Program-made: the position numbers and the translations under genes
Part shown: in pieces, positions 34,744 to 42,762 of the stretch
Layout of the letters: each line of letters starts with the position of its first letter
Numbering within the stretch: position 1 is the stretch's first letter
Source: an uncultured Pelagibacteraceae bacterium
Lineage (GTDB): Bacteria; Pseudomonadota; Alphaproteobacteria; Pelagibacterales; Pelagibacteraceae
Assembly (NCBI GenBank): GCA_902524345.1
Contig: CABZCX010000002.1
Span: forward strand, 1 to 64,000
Direction of reading: 5' to 3'
Length of the DNA: 64,000 nt
The notes under the pieces: generated by a model
What the model was told of the DNA's origin: nothing
The model's input: the letters and a program-made list of their open reading frames with translations, nothing else
Database searches by the model: none

Positions 34744-35543
34744 GAATATTATTTTTAGGTGATGTTGTGGGTAGTTCAGGATGTTCAAAATTAGTTCAAA
34801 ATCTTCCTTCTCAAAAAAAACAAAGAGAGATCGATTTCGTTATTGTAAATGGAGAAAATGCAGATGAAAGTGGGGTTGGTTTAACACCGAAAATTTGTGA
34901 ACAATTCTTCTCCTCGGGAGTCGATGTAATTACAAGTGGAAATCATATTTGGGATCAAAAAGAAATAATGAAATTTGTTGAAAATGAAAAAAGAATACTT
35001 AGACCAAAAAATTTTTTTGAACCCTCTCCGGGAAAAGGGTTTGAAATTTTTACAACTGTTAATAATTTTAAAATTGGAGTTTTAAATTTAATTGGAAATG
35101 TTTTTATGAAAAAAAGTAATGATGTTTTTGAAGCAGCAAATCAATTTATTAATAAGTTTAAATTGAAAGAGGATTTCGATTTTTTAGTTGTTGATTTTCA
35201 TGGAGAAATTACAAGTGAAAAAAATGCAATTGGACATTTTTTTGATGGTAAAGCTTCGCTTGTAGTAGGTACACACACTCATATACCAACTAGTGATGCA
35301 AGAATTTTACAAAAAGGTACAGCATATCAAACTGATGCAGGGATGTGTGGTGATTATGACTCAGTAATTGGAATGGACAAAAATAATTCATTAAACAGAT
35401 TTACGAAAAAAGACTCTTTAAAACATTTTCCAGCAAATGGAGACTCTACTTTATGTGGGGTAGTTGTTGAGTGTAACACAGAAACTGGTTTAGCTAATAA
35501 AGTTGAAAGTTACATTTTTGGAGAGCAATTAAAGAATAGTTGA
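34740..35543 (+). CDS. YmdB-like (TIGR00282) metallophosphoesterase
   Basis: This 267-residue protein has FLGDVVGSSG near 5-14, VNGENADESG near 37-46, SGNHIWDQ near 66-73, DFHGEITSEK and GTHTHIPTSDA, which give the dinuclear metal site. YmdB proteins hydrolyse 2',3'-cyclic nucleotides in Bacillus, but the role in alphaproteobacteria is not settled. The start overlaps the cyclo-ligase stop by 4 bases, and the YebC-like gene starts 3 bases after its stop. The cyclo-ligase/YmdB/YebC order recurs in related genomes, as far as I recall. The biological role here is unknown. Confidence 0.9.
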   Translation: MRILFLGDVVGSSGCSKLVQNLPSQKKQREIDFVIVNGENADESGVGLTPKICEQFFSSGVDVITSGNHIWDQKEIMKFVENEKRILRPKNFFEPSPGKGFEIFTTVNNFKIGVLNLIGNVFMKKSNDVFEAANQFINKFKLKEDFDFLVVDFHGEITSEKNAIGHFFDGKASLVVGTHTHIPTSDARILQKGTAYQTDAGMCGDYDSVIGMDKNNSLNRFTKKDSLKHFPANGDSTLCGVVVECNTETGLANKVESYIFGEQLKNS

Positions 35544-35546
35544 TTT

Positions 35547-36269
35547 ATGGCTGGGCATTCACATTGGGCAGGTATTAAACATAAAAAAGGGAAGGCAGAT
35601 AAGGAAAGATCAAAATTATTCTCAAAGTTATCAAAAGAAATTACTGTTGCTGCAAAATTAGGAGATAAAGATCCAAATATGAACCCAAGATTGAGATCAG
35701 CCATTCAAGCCGCAAGATCAGCTAATATGCCTAAAGATAATATTGAGCGAGCTGTTAATAAGTCATCATTAAATAATAGTGCGAATTTTGAAAATTTAAG
35801 ATATGAGGGCTTTGGACCAAATAAAGTTGCTGTCATTGTAGAAGCATTAACAGATAACAAAAATAGGACTGCGTCAAATATAAGAACTATATTTCAAAAA
35901 TCGGGGGGCAGTCTTGGAACACAAGGATCAGCTTCTCATAATTTTACTCAACTAGGTATCATAAAAATTAACAGAAATGAAATTTCAGAGGAAAAAATTT
36001 TAGATTTAGCTATTGAGGCAGGTGCTGATGAATGTAAATCAAATACAGAATTACATGAAATTCAATGTTCAGTAGTCAATATATATAATATTAAAAAAGA
36101 GTTAGAAAAAAAAATTAGTAATTTTATATCGACTGGAATAGAATGGGTTCCATTAAACAATGTACAAATTCCAAAAGAAGATCATGAAACTTTAATAAAT
36201 TTTTTTATTTCATTGGAGGATGATGATGATGTTCAAAACGTATATTCAAATGCTGAGTTTTTAAATTAA
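35547..36269 (+). CDS. YebC/PmpR/TACO1-family protein
   Basis: This 240-residue protein begins with the hallmark MAGHSHWAGIKHKKGKAD and shows SANMPKDNIERA near 54-65, a KSGGSLG segment and an acidic C-terminus. YebC-family proteins act as transcription regulators in some bacteria and as translation factors for proline-rich stretches in others. With efp also in this window, the translation role is plausible. It often precedes ruvC, and a RuvC-like gene starts 3 bases after its stop. No regulatory site is evident. Family membership is certain. Confidence 0.95.
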   Translation: MAGHSHWAGIKHKKGKADKERSKLFSKLSKEITVAAKLGDKDPNMNPRLRSAIQAARSANMPKDNIERAVNKSSLNNSANFENLRYEGFGPNKVAVIVEALTDNKNRTASNIRTIFQKSGGSLGTQGSASHNFTQLGIIKINRNEISEEKILDLAIEAGADECKSNTELHEIQCSVVNIYNIKKELEKKISNFISTGIEWVPLNNVQIPKEDHETLINFFISLEDDDDVQNVYSNAEFLN

Positions 36270-36272
36270 GTT

Positions 36273-36767
36273 ATGTTAATAATTGGTATAGATCCGGGTG
36301 TTTCTGGTTCAATTTGTTTTTTTAAAGATGGAAAAATTTTAGATGTAGTTGAAATGCCTGTCATGAATGAAGGAAAAAAAAATAAAAAACAGGTTAATGG
36401 AGCTCAAATTTATAATGAAATTACTAAAAAAATTAATAGCAATCCTGAAACTAACATAAGAGTTGTGATAGAGCATGTTACAGCTATGCCAGGGCAAGGA
36501 GTAACAAGTATGTTTAATTTCGGTCAGTCTTTAGGAGTCTTAAAGGGTATTTGTTCTGCAATGAGGTTACCGATGTTTTTTGTTAGACCAGCAAAATGGA
36601 AAAGATATTTTAATCTAATCAATTCTGAGAAAGATGCTAGTCGAACTAGGGCTATTGAAATATTCCCAGATTTCTCATCGCAGTTATCAAAAAAGAAAGA
36701 TTCAAATAAGGCTGATGCTATATTAATTGCCAGTTTTTATTATGAAACTTATAAAATTGAGGAATAA
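36273..36767 (+). CDS. RuvC-like Holliday junction nuclease (atypical, phage-like subgroup)
   Basis: This 164-residue RNase-H-fold protein has IIGIDPGVSGS with D7, VVIEHV with E67, AMPGQGVTSMFNFGQSLG at 71-88, and KADAILIAS with D148 as acidic residues. It sits where ruvC lies in many proteobacteria, after yebC and before tolQ. The GQGVTSMFNFG segment and the missing DH(N) before the last Asp resemble RuvC-like proteins of phages and plasmids more than classical RuvC. It would resolve four-way DNA junctions in recombination. No ruvA or ruvB follows, unlike the usual operon. A non-nuclease role is not excluded. Confidence 0.75.
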   Translation: MLIIGIDPGVSGSICFFKDGKILDVVEMPVMNEGKKNKKQVNGAQIYNEITKKINSNPETNIRVVIEHVTAMPGQGVTSMFNFGQSLGVLKGICSAMRLPMFFVRPAKWKRYFNLINSEKDASRTRAIEIFPDFSSQLSKKKDSNKADAILIASFYYETYKIEE

Positions 36768-36803
36768 ATCTTAATAAATAAGTCAAAATCATGACACATT
36801 TAA

Positions 36804-37493
36804 GTGACAGAAGCTGGTATGGAAGCTGATATATCATCACAAGCAGTTGGACTAGCATCAAGTGCTGATTTTTCATTAATGAATTTGTTCATAAGAGCAG
36901 ATATTGTAGTTAAGTCAGTCATTTTAATACTTATAGCGTGCTCAATTTACTCATGGGCTGTAATATTCGAAAAATTTAAGCTTTTCAAAAAAATTAATAA
37001 ATCTACTGAAGAATTTGAAAATAAGTTTTGGAACTCTAAGTCTGCAGAAACTTTTTATAACAATCTCCCTGCAACTACTGAAGATCCAATGGCTTTACTT
37101 TTTAGAGATGCAATGCAAAATTTACTTAAAAGAAGATCAAAAACTGATTTAAATGTCCGAATGACAACATTGCTCGAAACTGGTATTGAAAAACAAATCA
37201 CCAAAATTAGTAAAGGTTTTACTTTTTTAGCCACAGTTGGATCGACAGCTCCTTTTATAGGTCTTTTCGGAACTGTTTGGGGGATAATGAATTCATTTCA
37301 GTCTATTGCGATTTCTCGAAATACAAGCTTAGCGATTGTTGCACCTGGAATAGCAGAAGCTCTTTTTGCTACTGCCCTAGGTTTATTAGCTGCTATACCA
37401 GCAGTTGTCGCTTATAATAAATTTAATAATGATTCAATTAAGTATTATCAGAGATTAGAAAGTTTCTCTAAAAGATTTTTAACAATTATTTAA
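36804..37493 (+). CDS. tolQ: Tol-Pal system protein TolQ
   Basis: This 229-residue inner-membrane protein has three helices: one near 30-50, then two in the C-terminal half (FTFLATVGSTAPFIGLFGTVWGIM and LFATALGLLAAIPAVVAYN). The TVGSTAPFIGLFGTVWG stretch lines the proton channel. TolQ/TolR use the proton motive force to drive the Tol-Pal link that constricts the outer membrane at division. The GTG at 36804 and the ATG at 36819 are both possible starts, with 5 residues' difference. It begins the operon tolQ-tolR-tolA-tolB-pal. tolR starts 3 bases after its stop. Confidence 0.93.
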   Translation: MTEAGMEADISSQAVGLASSADFSLMNLFIRADIVVKSVILILIACSIYSWAVIFEKFKLFKKINKSTEEFENKFWNSKSAETFYNNLPATTEDPMALLFRDAMQNLLKRRSKTDLNVRMTTLLETGIEKQITKISKGFTFLATVGSTAPFIGLFGTVWGIMNSFQSIAISRNTSLAIVAPGIAEALFATALGLLAAIPAVVAYNKFNNDSIKYYQRLESFSKRFLTII

Positions 37494-37496
37494 TTA

Positions 37497-37913
37497 ATGG
37501 CTTTTAAGTTTAACCGATCATCAAAAGAACCTATGAGCGATATAAATGTTACACCATTTGTAGATGTAATGCTCGTTCTTTTAATAATTTTTATGGTTAC
37601 GGCTCCATTACTGACGGTTGGAGTGCAAGTTGATTTACCTGAAAGTTCTGCAGACTCACTTCCAGAAGAAGCTGAACCGTTGACGTTATCAATTAACTCT
37701 AAAGGAGAAATTTTCATACAAGAGTCGAAAGTAGAATATGAAAAAATAATCGCAAAGGTCTTAGCTGTCTCAAAAAATAGAACTGATACTCGAATTTATG
37801 TTAGGGGGGACAAAACTATAAATTATGGCAGAGTGCTTGAAATTATGGGTCTTTTATCTGGATCAGGTTTTACAAAAGTAGCTTTGATTTCAGAGCCATA
37901 TAAGGAAAGGTAA
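37497..37913 (+). CDS. tolR: Tol-Pal system protein TolR
   Basis: This 138-residue ExbD/TolR-family protein has one membrane helix after a short cytoplasmic tail. The sequence ISNVTPFVD-like stretch (SDINVTPFVDVMLVLLIIF) holds the essential protonatable D23. The periplasmic domain ends in VALISEPYKE. It works with TolQ to harvest the proton motive force. The ATG is 3 bases after tolQ, and the TTG of tolA follows 4 bases after its stop. Confidence 0.93.
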   Translation: MAFKFNRSSKEPMSDINVTPFVDVMLVLLIIFMVTAPLLTVGVQVDLPESSADSLPEEAEPLTLSINSKGEIFIQESKVEYEKIIAKVLAVSKNRTDTRIYVRGDKTINYGRVLEIMGLLSGSGFTKVALISEPYKER

Positions 37914-37917
37914 GAAA

Positions 37918-38727
37918 TTGAATAGAAGTGTAATTATATCTTCTGTTTTACATTTAGTATTTATATTTTTAACCGCCATGAGTTTGCCATTCTTAACAAA
38001 AAAACCCATTGATCTTCCCCCAATTGTATCCATTGAGTTAATACAAATTACAGATAAAACAAATATTCCTTTTGCTCCTAAAGCAAAAAAAATTATAGAA
38101 GAGGTAAAAAAAAAAGAGGAAAAATTGGTATCCGAGCAGGCGCCACCTAAGAAAATAAAAAAGATTAAACCCGAATCTGTTCCTATGCCCGATAATCTTG
38201 TAAAAAATGAAGAGGAATTAAGAGAGGATAAGCAAAATCCTGATGTTGTGGACAATGAAGTTAAGCAAGTTTCAGAGTTTGAAAAAGATGAGCTTTTTGA
38301 TCCAAATAACATTGCAGCATTGATTGATAAGTCAAAAGAGGAAACAGCTGAAACAATAAAGAAAAATGATAAAGTTACTCAAGATCAAAAAAGGAATGTT
38401 GAAAATGCAGGTTTATCTTTAAGCGAGGAGGATGCTCTAAAGGCACAAATATTTGGATGCTGGAGTATACCTTTAGGTTTACCTTACAATGAGAATTTGT
38501 TAGTTAGAATAAAATTACAACTAAAACCAGATGGCACGGTAGCTAAATCAGAGATTATAGATCATGCAAGAATGAATAAACCTGGACAAGGTTTTTATAA
38601 AGTATTAGCAGAAAGTGCACTAAGAGCAGTTAAATTGTGTCAACCACTAAGGGTTCCAACTACAGGTTACGAAAGATGGAAAGAATTACAATTAAATTTT
38701 GATGCAAGAGAAATGTTAGAAGGATAA
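37918..38727 (+). CDS. tolA: Tol-Pal system protein TolA
   Basis: This 269-residue protein has a short basic start, one membrane helix (SVLHLVFIFLTAMSLPF, near 9-25), a Lys/Glu/Pro-rich periplasmic stretch at about 45-155, and a C-terminal TonB/TolA-like domain with GCWSIPLGLPYNENLLVRIK. It spans the periplasm to reach TolB and Pal. The central helix is shorter than in E. coli TolA (421 residues). The start is TTG at 37918, backed by AAAGGTAAG upstream. tolB follows 9 bases after its stop. TolA rather than TonB is favoured by the operon. Confidence 0.85.
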   Translation: MNRSVIISSVLHLVFIFLTAMSLPFLTKKPIDLPPIVSIELIQITDKTNIPFAPKAKKIIEEVKKKEEKLVSEQAPPKKIKKIKPESVPMPDNLVKNEEELREDKQNPDVVDNEVKQVSEFEKDELFDPNNIAALIDKSKEETAETIKKNDKVTQDQKRNVENAGLSLSEEDALKAQIFGCWSIPLGLPYNENLLVRIKLQLKPDGTVAKSEIIDHARMNKPGQGFYKVLAESALRAVKLCQPLRVPTTGYERWKELQLNFDAREMLEG

Positions 38728-38736
38728 CATATACTT

Positions 38737-40080
38737 ATGAAAATTTTATCACATATCATTATATTTTTAATTTTATTTCCCATAAAGAGTTATGGTCTTA
38801 TAGAAGTTGATATTACTAGAGGAAATCTGAACCCTCTTCCTATTGCAGTTTCACCTTTGTCAATTGATGAAAATTCAAGAAAAGATTTTGAAAAAATTTT
38901 AAAAAAGAGAAATATTGGAGACGAAATTTCGAAAATAATCGAAGTAAATTTAAAAACATCTGGTCTTTTTAATCCATTAGATAAAGACGCTTTTTTGCAA
39001 GCACCCGATATTGCTAATCTAAAACCTAGATTTGAAGATTGGAATTTGATAAAGGCTCAGGCGTTAATTACTGGTAAAGTTAGCTACGTTGAAGAAAAAT
39101 TACGAGTTGAATTCAGACTTTGGGATGTGCTTGCTGGAAAAGAAATGGTTGCATTAGCTTTTACCACAGTGCCAAATAATTGGAGGAGAGTTGGTCATAT
39201 AATAACTGACAAAGTTTATCAGAGATTGACTGGTGAAAAGGGTTATTTTGATACAAGAATAATTTATGTTGCAGAGGAGGGCCCAAAAACTAAACGTATT
39301 AAAAAACTTGCAATAATGGATCAGGATGGAGCAAATAATAAATTTTTAACTTTAGGTAATGAACTTGTTTTGACACCAAGGTTTAATCCAACAAGTCAAA
39401 TGGTTACATATCTTTCTTATTTTAGAAATTTACCTAGGGTGTATCTTTTGGATATTGAGACAGGAATGCAAGAAGTTGTAGGTGATTTTCCTGGAATGAC
39501 TTTTGCACCACGTTTTTCACCTGATGGAAAAAAAATTATTATGAGTTTCGCTAAAGATGGAAATTCAGAAATATACACCATGGATTTAGAAAATCGTATT
39601 GTGGAAAAAATTACCAATCACCCCTCAATTGATACTTCGCCTTCTTTTTCTCCAGACGGCAAATTTATTTGTTTTAACTCTGATAGAAGTGGATACCAAC
39701 AAATTTATGTAATGAAAAGTGACGGGAGTAGTGTTAAAAGGATTTCATTTGGTAAAGGTCTATACGGAACACCAGTTTGGTCACCCAGGGGTGACTTGAT
39801 AGCATTTACGAAGCTTCACAAAGGGAAGTTTTATATCGGTGTTATGAGAACAGATGGTAGCGGGGAAAGACTTTTGACTGAAAACTTTTATCAAGAAGCA
39901 CCTTCTTGGTCACCTAATGGAAGAGTTCTAATATTTTATAGAGAAACAAAAACTGATGATAAAGGGGAGGGATTTTCTGCTAAATTATGGTCCATTGATT
40001 TAACTGGTTATAATGAGAGGATGGTAAAAACCCCTACAGACGCGTCTGACCCATCATGGTCATCATTATTAAGCAATTAA
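38737..40080 (+). CDS. tolB: Tol-Pal system beta-propeller protein TolB
   Basis: This 447-residue periplasmic protein has an N-terminal signal peptide (about 1-20, [19 protein letters not shown]), then a TolB-N domain with NIADLKP-type GKV region and a six-bladed propeller. The propeller shows repeated FSPDGK-type turns ([34 protein letters not shown]), each followed by SDRSG or similar. It binds Pal and TolA in the periplasm. Length is typical of the family. It follows tolA by 9 bases and precedes pal by 85 bases, where an alternative promoter may start pal transcripts. Confidence 0.96.
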   Translation: MKILSHIIIFLILFPIKSYGLIEVDITRGNLNPLPIAVSPLSIDENSRKDFEKILKKRNIGDEISKIIEVNLKTSGLFNPLDKDAFLQAPDIANLKPRFEDWNLIKAQALITGKVSYVEEKLRVEFRLWDVLAGKEMVALAFTTVPNNWRRVGHIITDKVYQRLTGEKGYFDTRIIYVAEEGPKTKRIKKLAIMDQDGANNKFLTLGNELVLTPRFNPTSQMVTYLSYFRNLPRVYLLDIETGMQEVVGDFPGMTFAPRFSPDGKKIIMSFAKDGNSEIYTMDLENRIVEKITNHPSIDTSPSFSPDGKFICFNSDRSGYQQIYVMKSDGSSVKRISFGKGLYGTPVWSPRGDLIAFTKLHKGKFYIGVMRTDGSGERLLTENFYQEAPSWSPNGRVLIFYRETKTDDKGEGFSAKLWSIDLTGYNERMVKTPTDASDPSWSSLLSN

Positions 40081-40091
40081 TTTAAATTATC

Positions 40092-40120
40092 TTGATTTTT
40101 TAACTTGAAACATCTATTTA
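40092..40120 (+). promoter_or_regulatory. Possible sigma-70 promoter upstream of pal
   Basis: TTGATT (40092-40097), a 17-base spacer, then TATTTA (40115-40120) lie in the tolB-pal gap. Spacing is ideal and both hexamers are fair matches. A separate promoter would let pal be made in excess of the other Tol proteins. The AT-rich background makes chance matches common. Confidence 0.35.
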
Positions 40121-40165
40121 GTTGTGAAAAAGTCAAGAATAAGAAATATTGATCAAGGAGCAATA

Positions 40166-40645
40166 ATGAAATTAAACAAAATTCTTAAAAACACTTTATT
40201 AATAGTTTTTGCTTGTTTTGCGCTATCTGCTTGTGCAACATCAAAAAAAACTACAGGTCAAATGCAAGGAGATGTTTATACCGGCACAGACACTGTTGAG
40301 TATCTAGCATCAGGAGTTCCTGACAGAGTATTTTTTGCAACAAATGAGTCAGTTTTGACAACAGCATCGAGAGAAACTTTAAGAAAACAAGCTGCATACT
40401 TGAGAAAAAATTCAAAAATTACAATTGTGCTTGAAGGTCATGCAGATGAAAGAGGTACAAGAGAGTACAACCTGGCACTTGGAGAAAGAAGAGCAAATGC
40501 TGCTAAGGACTACTTAATGACGTATGGAATCTCTTCAGACAGGATATCAGTTTTAAGTTATGGAAAAGAAAGACCAGTGGACTCAGGATCAAATCCTTTA
40601 GCTTGGTCAAAAAATAGAAGATCTGTAACAGTAAAAGCTAACTAA
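40166..40645 (+). CDS. pal: Peptidoglycan-associated lipoprotein Pal
   Basis: This is a 159-residue lipoprotein. A signal peptide ends in the lipobox LSAC, with C23 as the lipidated residue. After a linker comes an OmpA-like peptidoglycan-binding domain with VLEGHADERGTREYN and LGERRANAAKDYL. It anchors the outer membrane to the cell wall and partners TolB. I chose the ATG at 40166 because a strong AAGGAG lies 7 bases upstream and the signal peptide starts there. An upstream GTG would add 14 charged residues and spoil the signal. A terminator follows at 40657. Confidence 0.95.
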   Translation: MKLNKILKNTLLIVFACFALSACATSKKTTGQMQGDVYTGTDTVEYLASGVPDRVFFATNESVLTTASRETLRKQAAYLRKNSKITIVLEGHADERGTREYNLALGERRANAAKDYLMTYGISSDRISVLSYGKERPVDSGSNPLAWSKNRRSVTVKAN

Positions 40646-40656
40646 TTTTTTTAATC

Positions 40657-40698
40657 AAGACCCTTAAACATGTAATTTGTTTAAGGGTCTTTTTTTTG
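40657..40698 (+). terminator. Intrinsic terminator after pal
   Basis: A perfect 13-bp stem (AGACCCTTAAACA, 40658-40670, with TGTTTAAGGGTCT, 40678-40690) closes a 7-base loop and is followed by a run of seven or more T (40691-40697). This is the clearest terminator in the window and would end the tol-pal transcript, or partly reduce read-through into cpoB. Confidence 0.92.
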
Positions 40699-40724
40699 CC
40701 ATTATTTTAATAATAACCTCAAAT

Positions 40725-41711
40725 ATGAAATCGCTAATTAAAAAATTTTATTTAAACACAATATTGTTTTTTTGTTTTTTTCATCCGTCAGTCATATTTG
40801 CTGATAATCACAATATTTACGAAACCTTGGAACAAATGCAAAAAGATATTAAAACTCTTGAGAGAGCAGTGTATTCAGGATCTACAGTTGTAGACAGCAA
40901 TCTCAGCAATACGTCTACGTCATTGGACATAAATTCAGAGGATGTTTTAACAAGGCATTTACTAAAACTTTCAGAAATTGAGACTCAATTTCAAGATTTA
41001 ACAAATAGATTTGAGGAAATAAATTTTAAACTTGATAAATTGTCCAATAGATTATCTAAGGTTCAAGCAGATAATCAAATAAGATTTCAGGATTTAGAAA
41101 ATACATCAGTAATAAATGATGATAAAAAAATTTTAACTAAAAATGAGTCTAAAGATAAAATTTTACCAGGAAGCTCACAGCCTCAAGACCTTGGTTCAAT
41201 TTCATATAAGGACACGAATACTGGTGAGACGTCGCAACAAACACGATCAGTAGACTCAACTGCAACAATTATCACAGAGACTTTTCAAGCGGAGGAAAAA
41301 ATTCTACCAAGTGAGAAACCAGAAGCTCAATACGAATTTGCGACAAGTTTTTTGAAAGTTGGTGATTATTCAACAGCAGAAAGAGCATTTAGAGAATTTG
41401 TGCAAACAAACCCTGAGCATAAACTTGCCGGTAATGCACAATATTGGTATGCAGAAACATTTAGAATAAGACAACTTTATACAGACGCAGCATCTGCATA
41501 TTTAGAGGGATACCAAAAATATCCCAAAGGTGAAAAAGCTGCAGTAAATTTGTTAAAGCTAGGTGTATCAATGGTCCAGATAGGGGAAAAAGATCAAGGT
41601 TGTAAAATGATCAACGGTGTAGAAAAACAATATCCAGATGCAAATCAATCTGTGATACAAAAAGCGAAATATGAGTCTCAAAAATTCGAGTGTAAAAATC
41701 AAAATTCCTAA
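40725..41711 (+). CDS. cpoB: Tol-Pal accessory protein CpoB (YbgF)
   Basis: This 328-residue periplasmic protein has a signal peptide (LNTILFFCFFHPSVIFA, near 10-26), then a coiled-coil segment (about 90-125) and three C-terminal TPR-like repeats starting at ARYEFATSFLKVGDYS-like text (AQYEFATSFLKVGD, near residue 203). CpoB links Tol-Pal to peptidoglycan synthesis. I placed the start at the ATG at 40725, since an ORF extending upstream runs through the terminator hairpin. The tilS start overlaps the last 41 bases. A middle region of about 60 Ser/Thr/Asn-rich residues is low complexity. Confidence 0.85.
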   Translation: MKSLIKKFYLNTILFFCFFHPSVIFADNHNIYETLEQMQKDIKTLERAVYSGSTVVDSNLSNTSTSLDINSEDVLTRHLLKLSEIETQFQDLTNRFEEINFKLDKLSNRLSKVQADNQIRFQDLENTSVINDDKKILTKNESKDKILPGSSQPQDLGSISYKDTNTGETSQQTRSVDSTATIITETFQAEEKILPSEKPEAQYEFATSFLKVGDYSTAERAFREFVQTNPEHKLAGNAQYWYAETFRIRQLYTDAASAYLEGYQKYPKGEKAAVNLLKLGVSMVQIGEKDQGCKMINGVEKQYPDANQSVIQKAKYESQKFECKNQNS

Positions 41712-42696
41712 GGTTTTAAAGAATAAACTAAACAATAATAAAATTGGCCAGATTTATAAAAAATTCGAAAAGTCTTTGAATGTTAATAGAGATTTAATAG
41801 TTGCTGTATCCGGAGGACCAGATAGTCTCGCCTTAGCTTTCCTCTCTAAAATTTATTCGGTTAAAAAAAAACTTAAAGTAAAGTACTATATTATAGATCA
41901 CAAATTAAGAACTGGGTCTACTGCTGAGGCAAAATATATAAAAAAAATACTTAGTAGATTTTACATAAATGCTGAAATTTTACATTGGCAAGGTAAAAAA
42001 CCAAAAAAAAATATTCAATCTTTAGCGAGGTCAAAAAGATTTGAATTATTGCTTATGAAAGCTCAAAAGTTTGGCATTAATCATATTTTGCTTGGGCATC
42101 ATCAAGGAGACTTATTTGAAAATTTTTTTATAAGAATTATTAGAGGTAGTGGATTAAAAGGTTTAATTTCATTAGGTAAAAAAACTAAATTACAAAATGT
42201 TAACATTTTAAGACCTTTAATAAATCAAAAAAAAGAAGATTTAGTATTTATTTCAAAAAAAGTTTTTGATTTTTATGTTAAAGATCCGACAAATAATGAT
42301 GAAAAGTTTCAAAGGGTGAGAATAAGAAAACTTTTAAACGGGCTCAAGAATGATGGTTTAGATCAAAAAAAATTTTTAAAAACTATTGAAAATTTAAAAA
42401 AATCAAATGATGTTGTTAGTTACTATGTTACTAAAAATTTAGAAAATAATTCTTTTTTTTCACATAAAAAAAAATGTCTAATTTTAAACGATAAATTTTT
42501 TAAACAACCTCACGAGGTTGTATTTAGATCGTTGTCTGATTCTTTAAATTTTATAAGTAAAAAATATTACTCTGTAAGAGGAAAAAAAATTGATAAAATT
42601 ATCAAAGAAATTCAAAAAAGCTCATTTTCTAAGAGCACACTAGGAAGTTGTTTGATCGAAAAGGTCAATCAAACGGTCATAATCTCAAAAGAATAA
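41671..42696 (+). CDS. tilS: tRNA(Ile)-lysidine synthetase TilS
   Basis: This 341-residue protein has the PP-loop VAVSGGPDSLALA (SGGPDS 47-52) and IDHKLRTGSTAEA, followed by LGHHQGDLFENFFIRIIRGSG near 135-155. It modifies C34 of the AUA-reading tRNA-Ile to lysidine so that it pairs with A rather than G. It is essential because AUA is common in this AT-rich genome. It overlaps the cpoB gene by 41 bases and lies just before ftsH, the usual alphaproteobacterial order. The C-terminal part is short compared with E. coli TilS (432 residues). Confidence 0.93.
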   Translation: MSLKNSSVKIKIPKVLKNKLNNNKIGQIYKKFEKSLNVNRDLIVAVSGGPDSLALAFLSKIYSVKKKLKVKYYIIDHKLRTGSTAEAKYIKKILSRFYINAEILHWQGKKPKKNIQSLARSKRFELLLMKAQKFGINHILLGHHQGDLFENFFIRIIRGSGLKGLISLGKKTKLQNVNILRPLINQKKEDLVFISKKVFDFYVKDPTNNDEKFQRVRIRKLLNGLKNDGLDQKKFLKTIENLKKSNDVVSYYVTKNLENNSFFSHKKKCLILNDKFFKQPHEVVFRSLSDSLNFISKKYYSVRGKKIDKIIKEIQKSSFSKSTLGSCLIEKVNQTVIISKE

Positions 42697-42728
42697 TAAT
42701 TTTCATCAATATTAACCAAAATTGCCAC

Positions 42729-42756
42729 TTGTTTAATCTTAAATAATTCTTATTTT
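42729..42756 (+). promoter_or_regulatory. Possible promoter for ftsH, near-leaderless
   Basis: TTGTTT (42729-42734), a 16-base spacer and TATTTT (42751-42756) lie in the 66-base tilS-ftsH gap. The predicted transcript start would be at or next to the ftsH ATG (42763), giving almost no leader, and no Shine-Dalgarno is visible. AT-rich sequence makes false matches likely. Confidence 0.3.
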
Positions 42757-42762
42757 ATCACT

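Noticed and set aside
40124-40165. Upstream in-frame GTG extension of pal
   Set aside because: It adds charged residues ahead of the lipoprotein signal, while the ATG at 40166 has a strong AAGGAG.
40677-40724. Upstream in-frame extension of cpoB
   Set aside because: It would run through the terminator hairpin after pal and lacks a signal peptide at its start. The ATG at 40725 gives a proper signal sequence.
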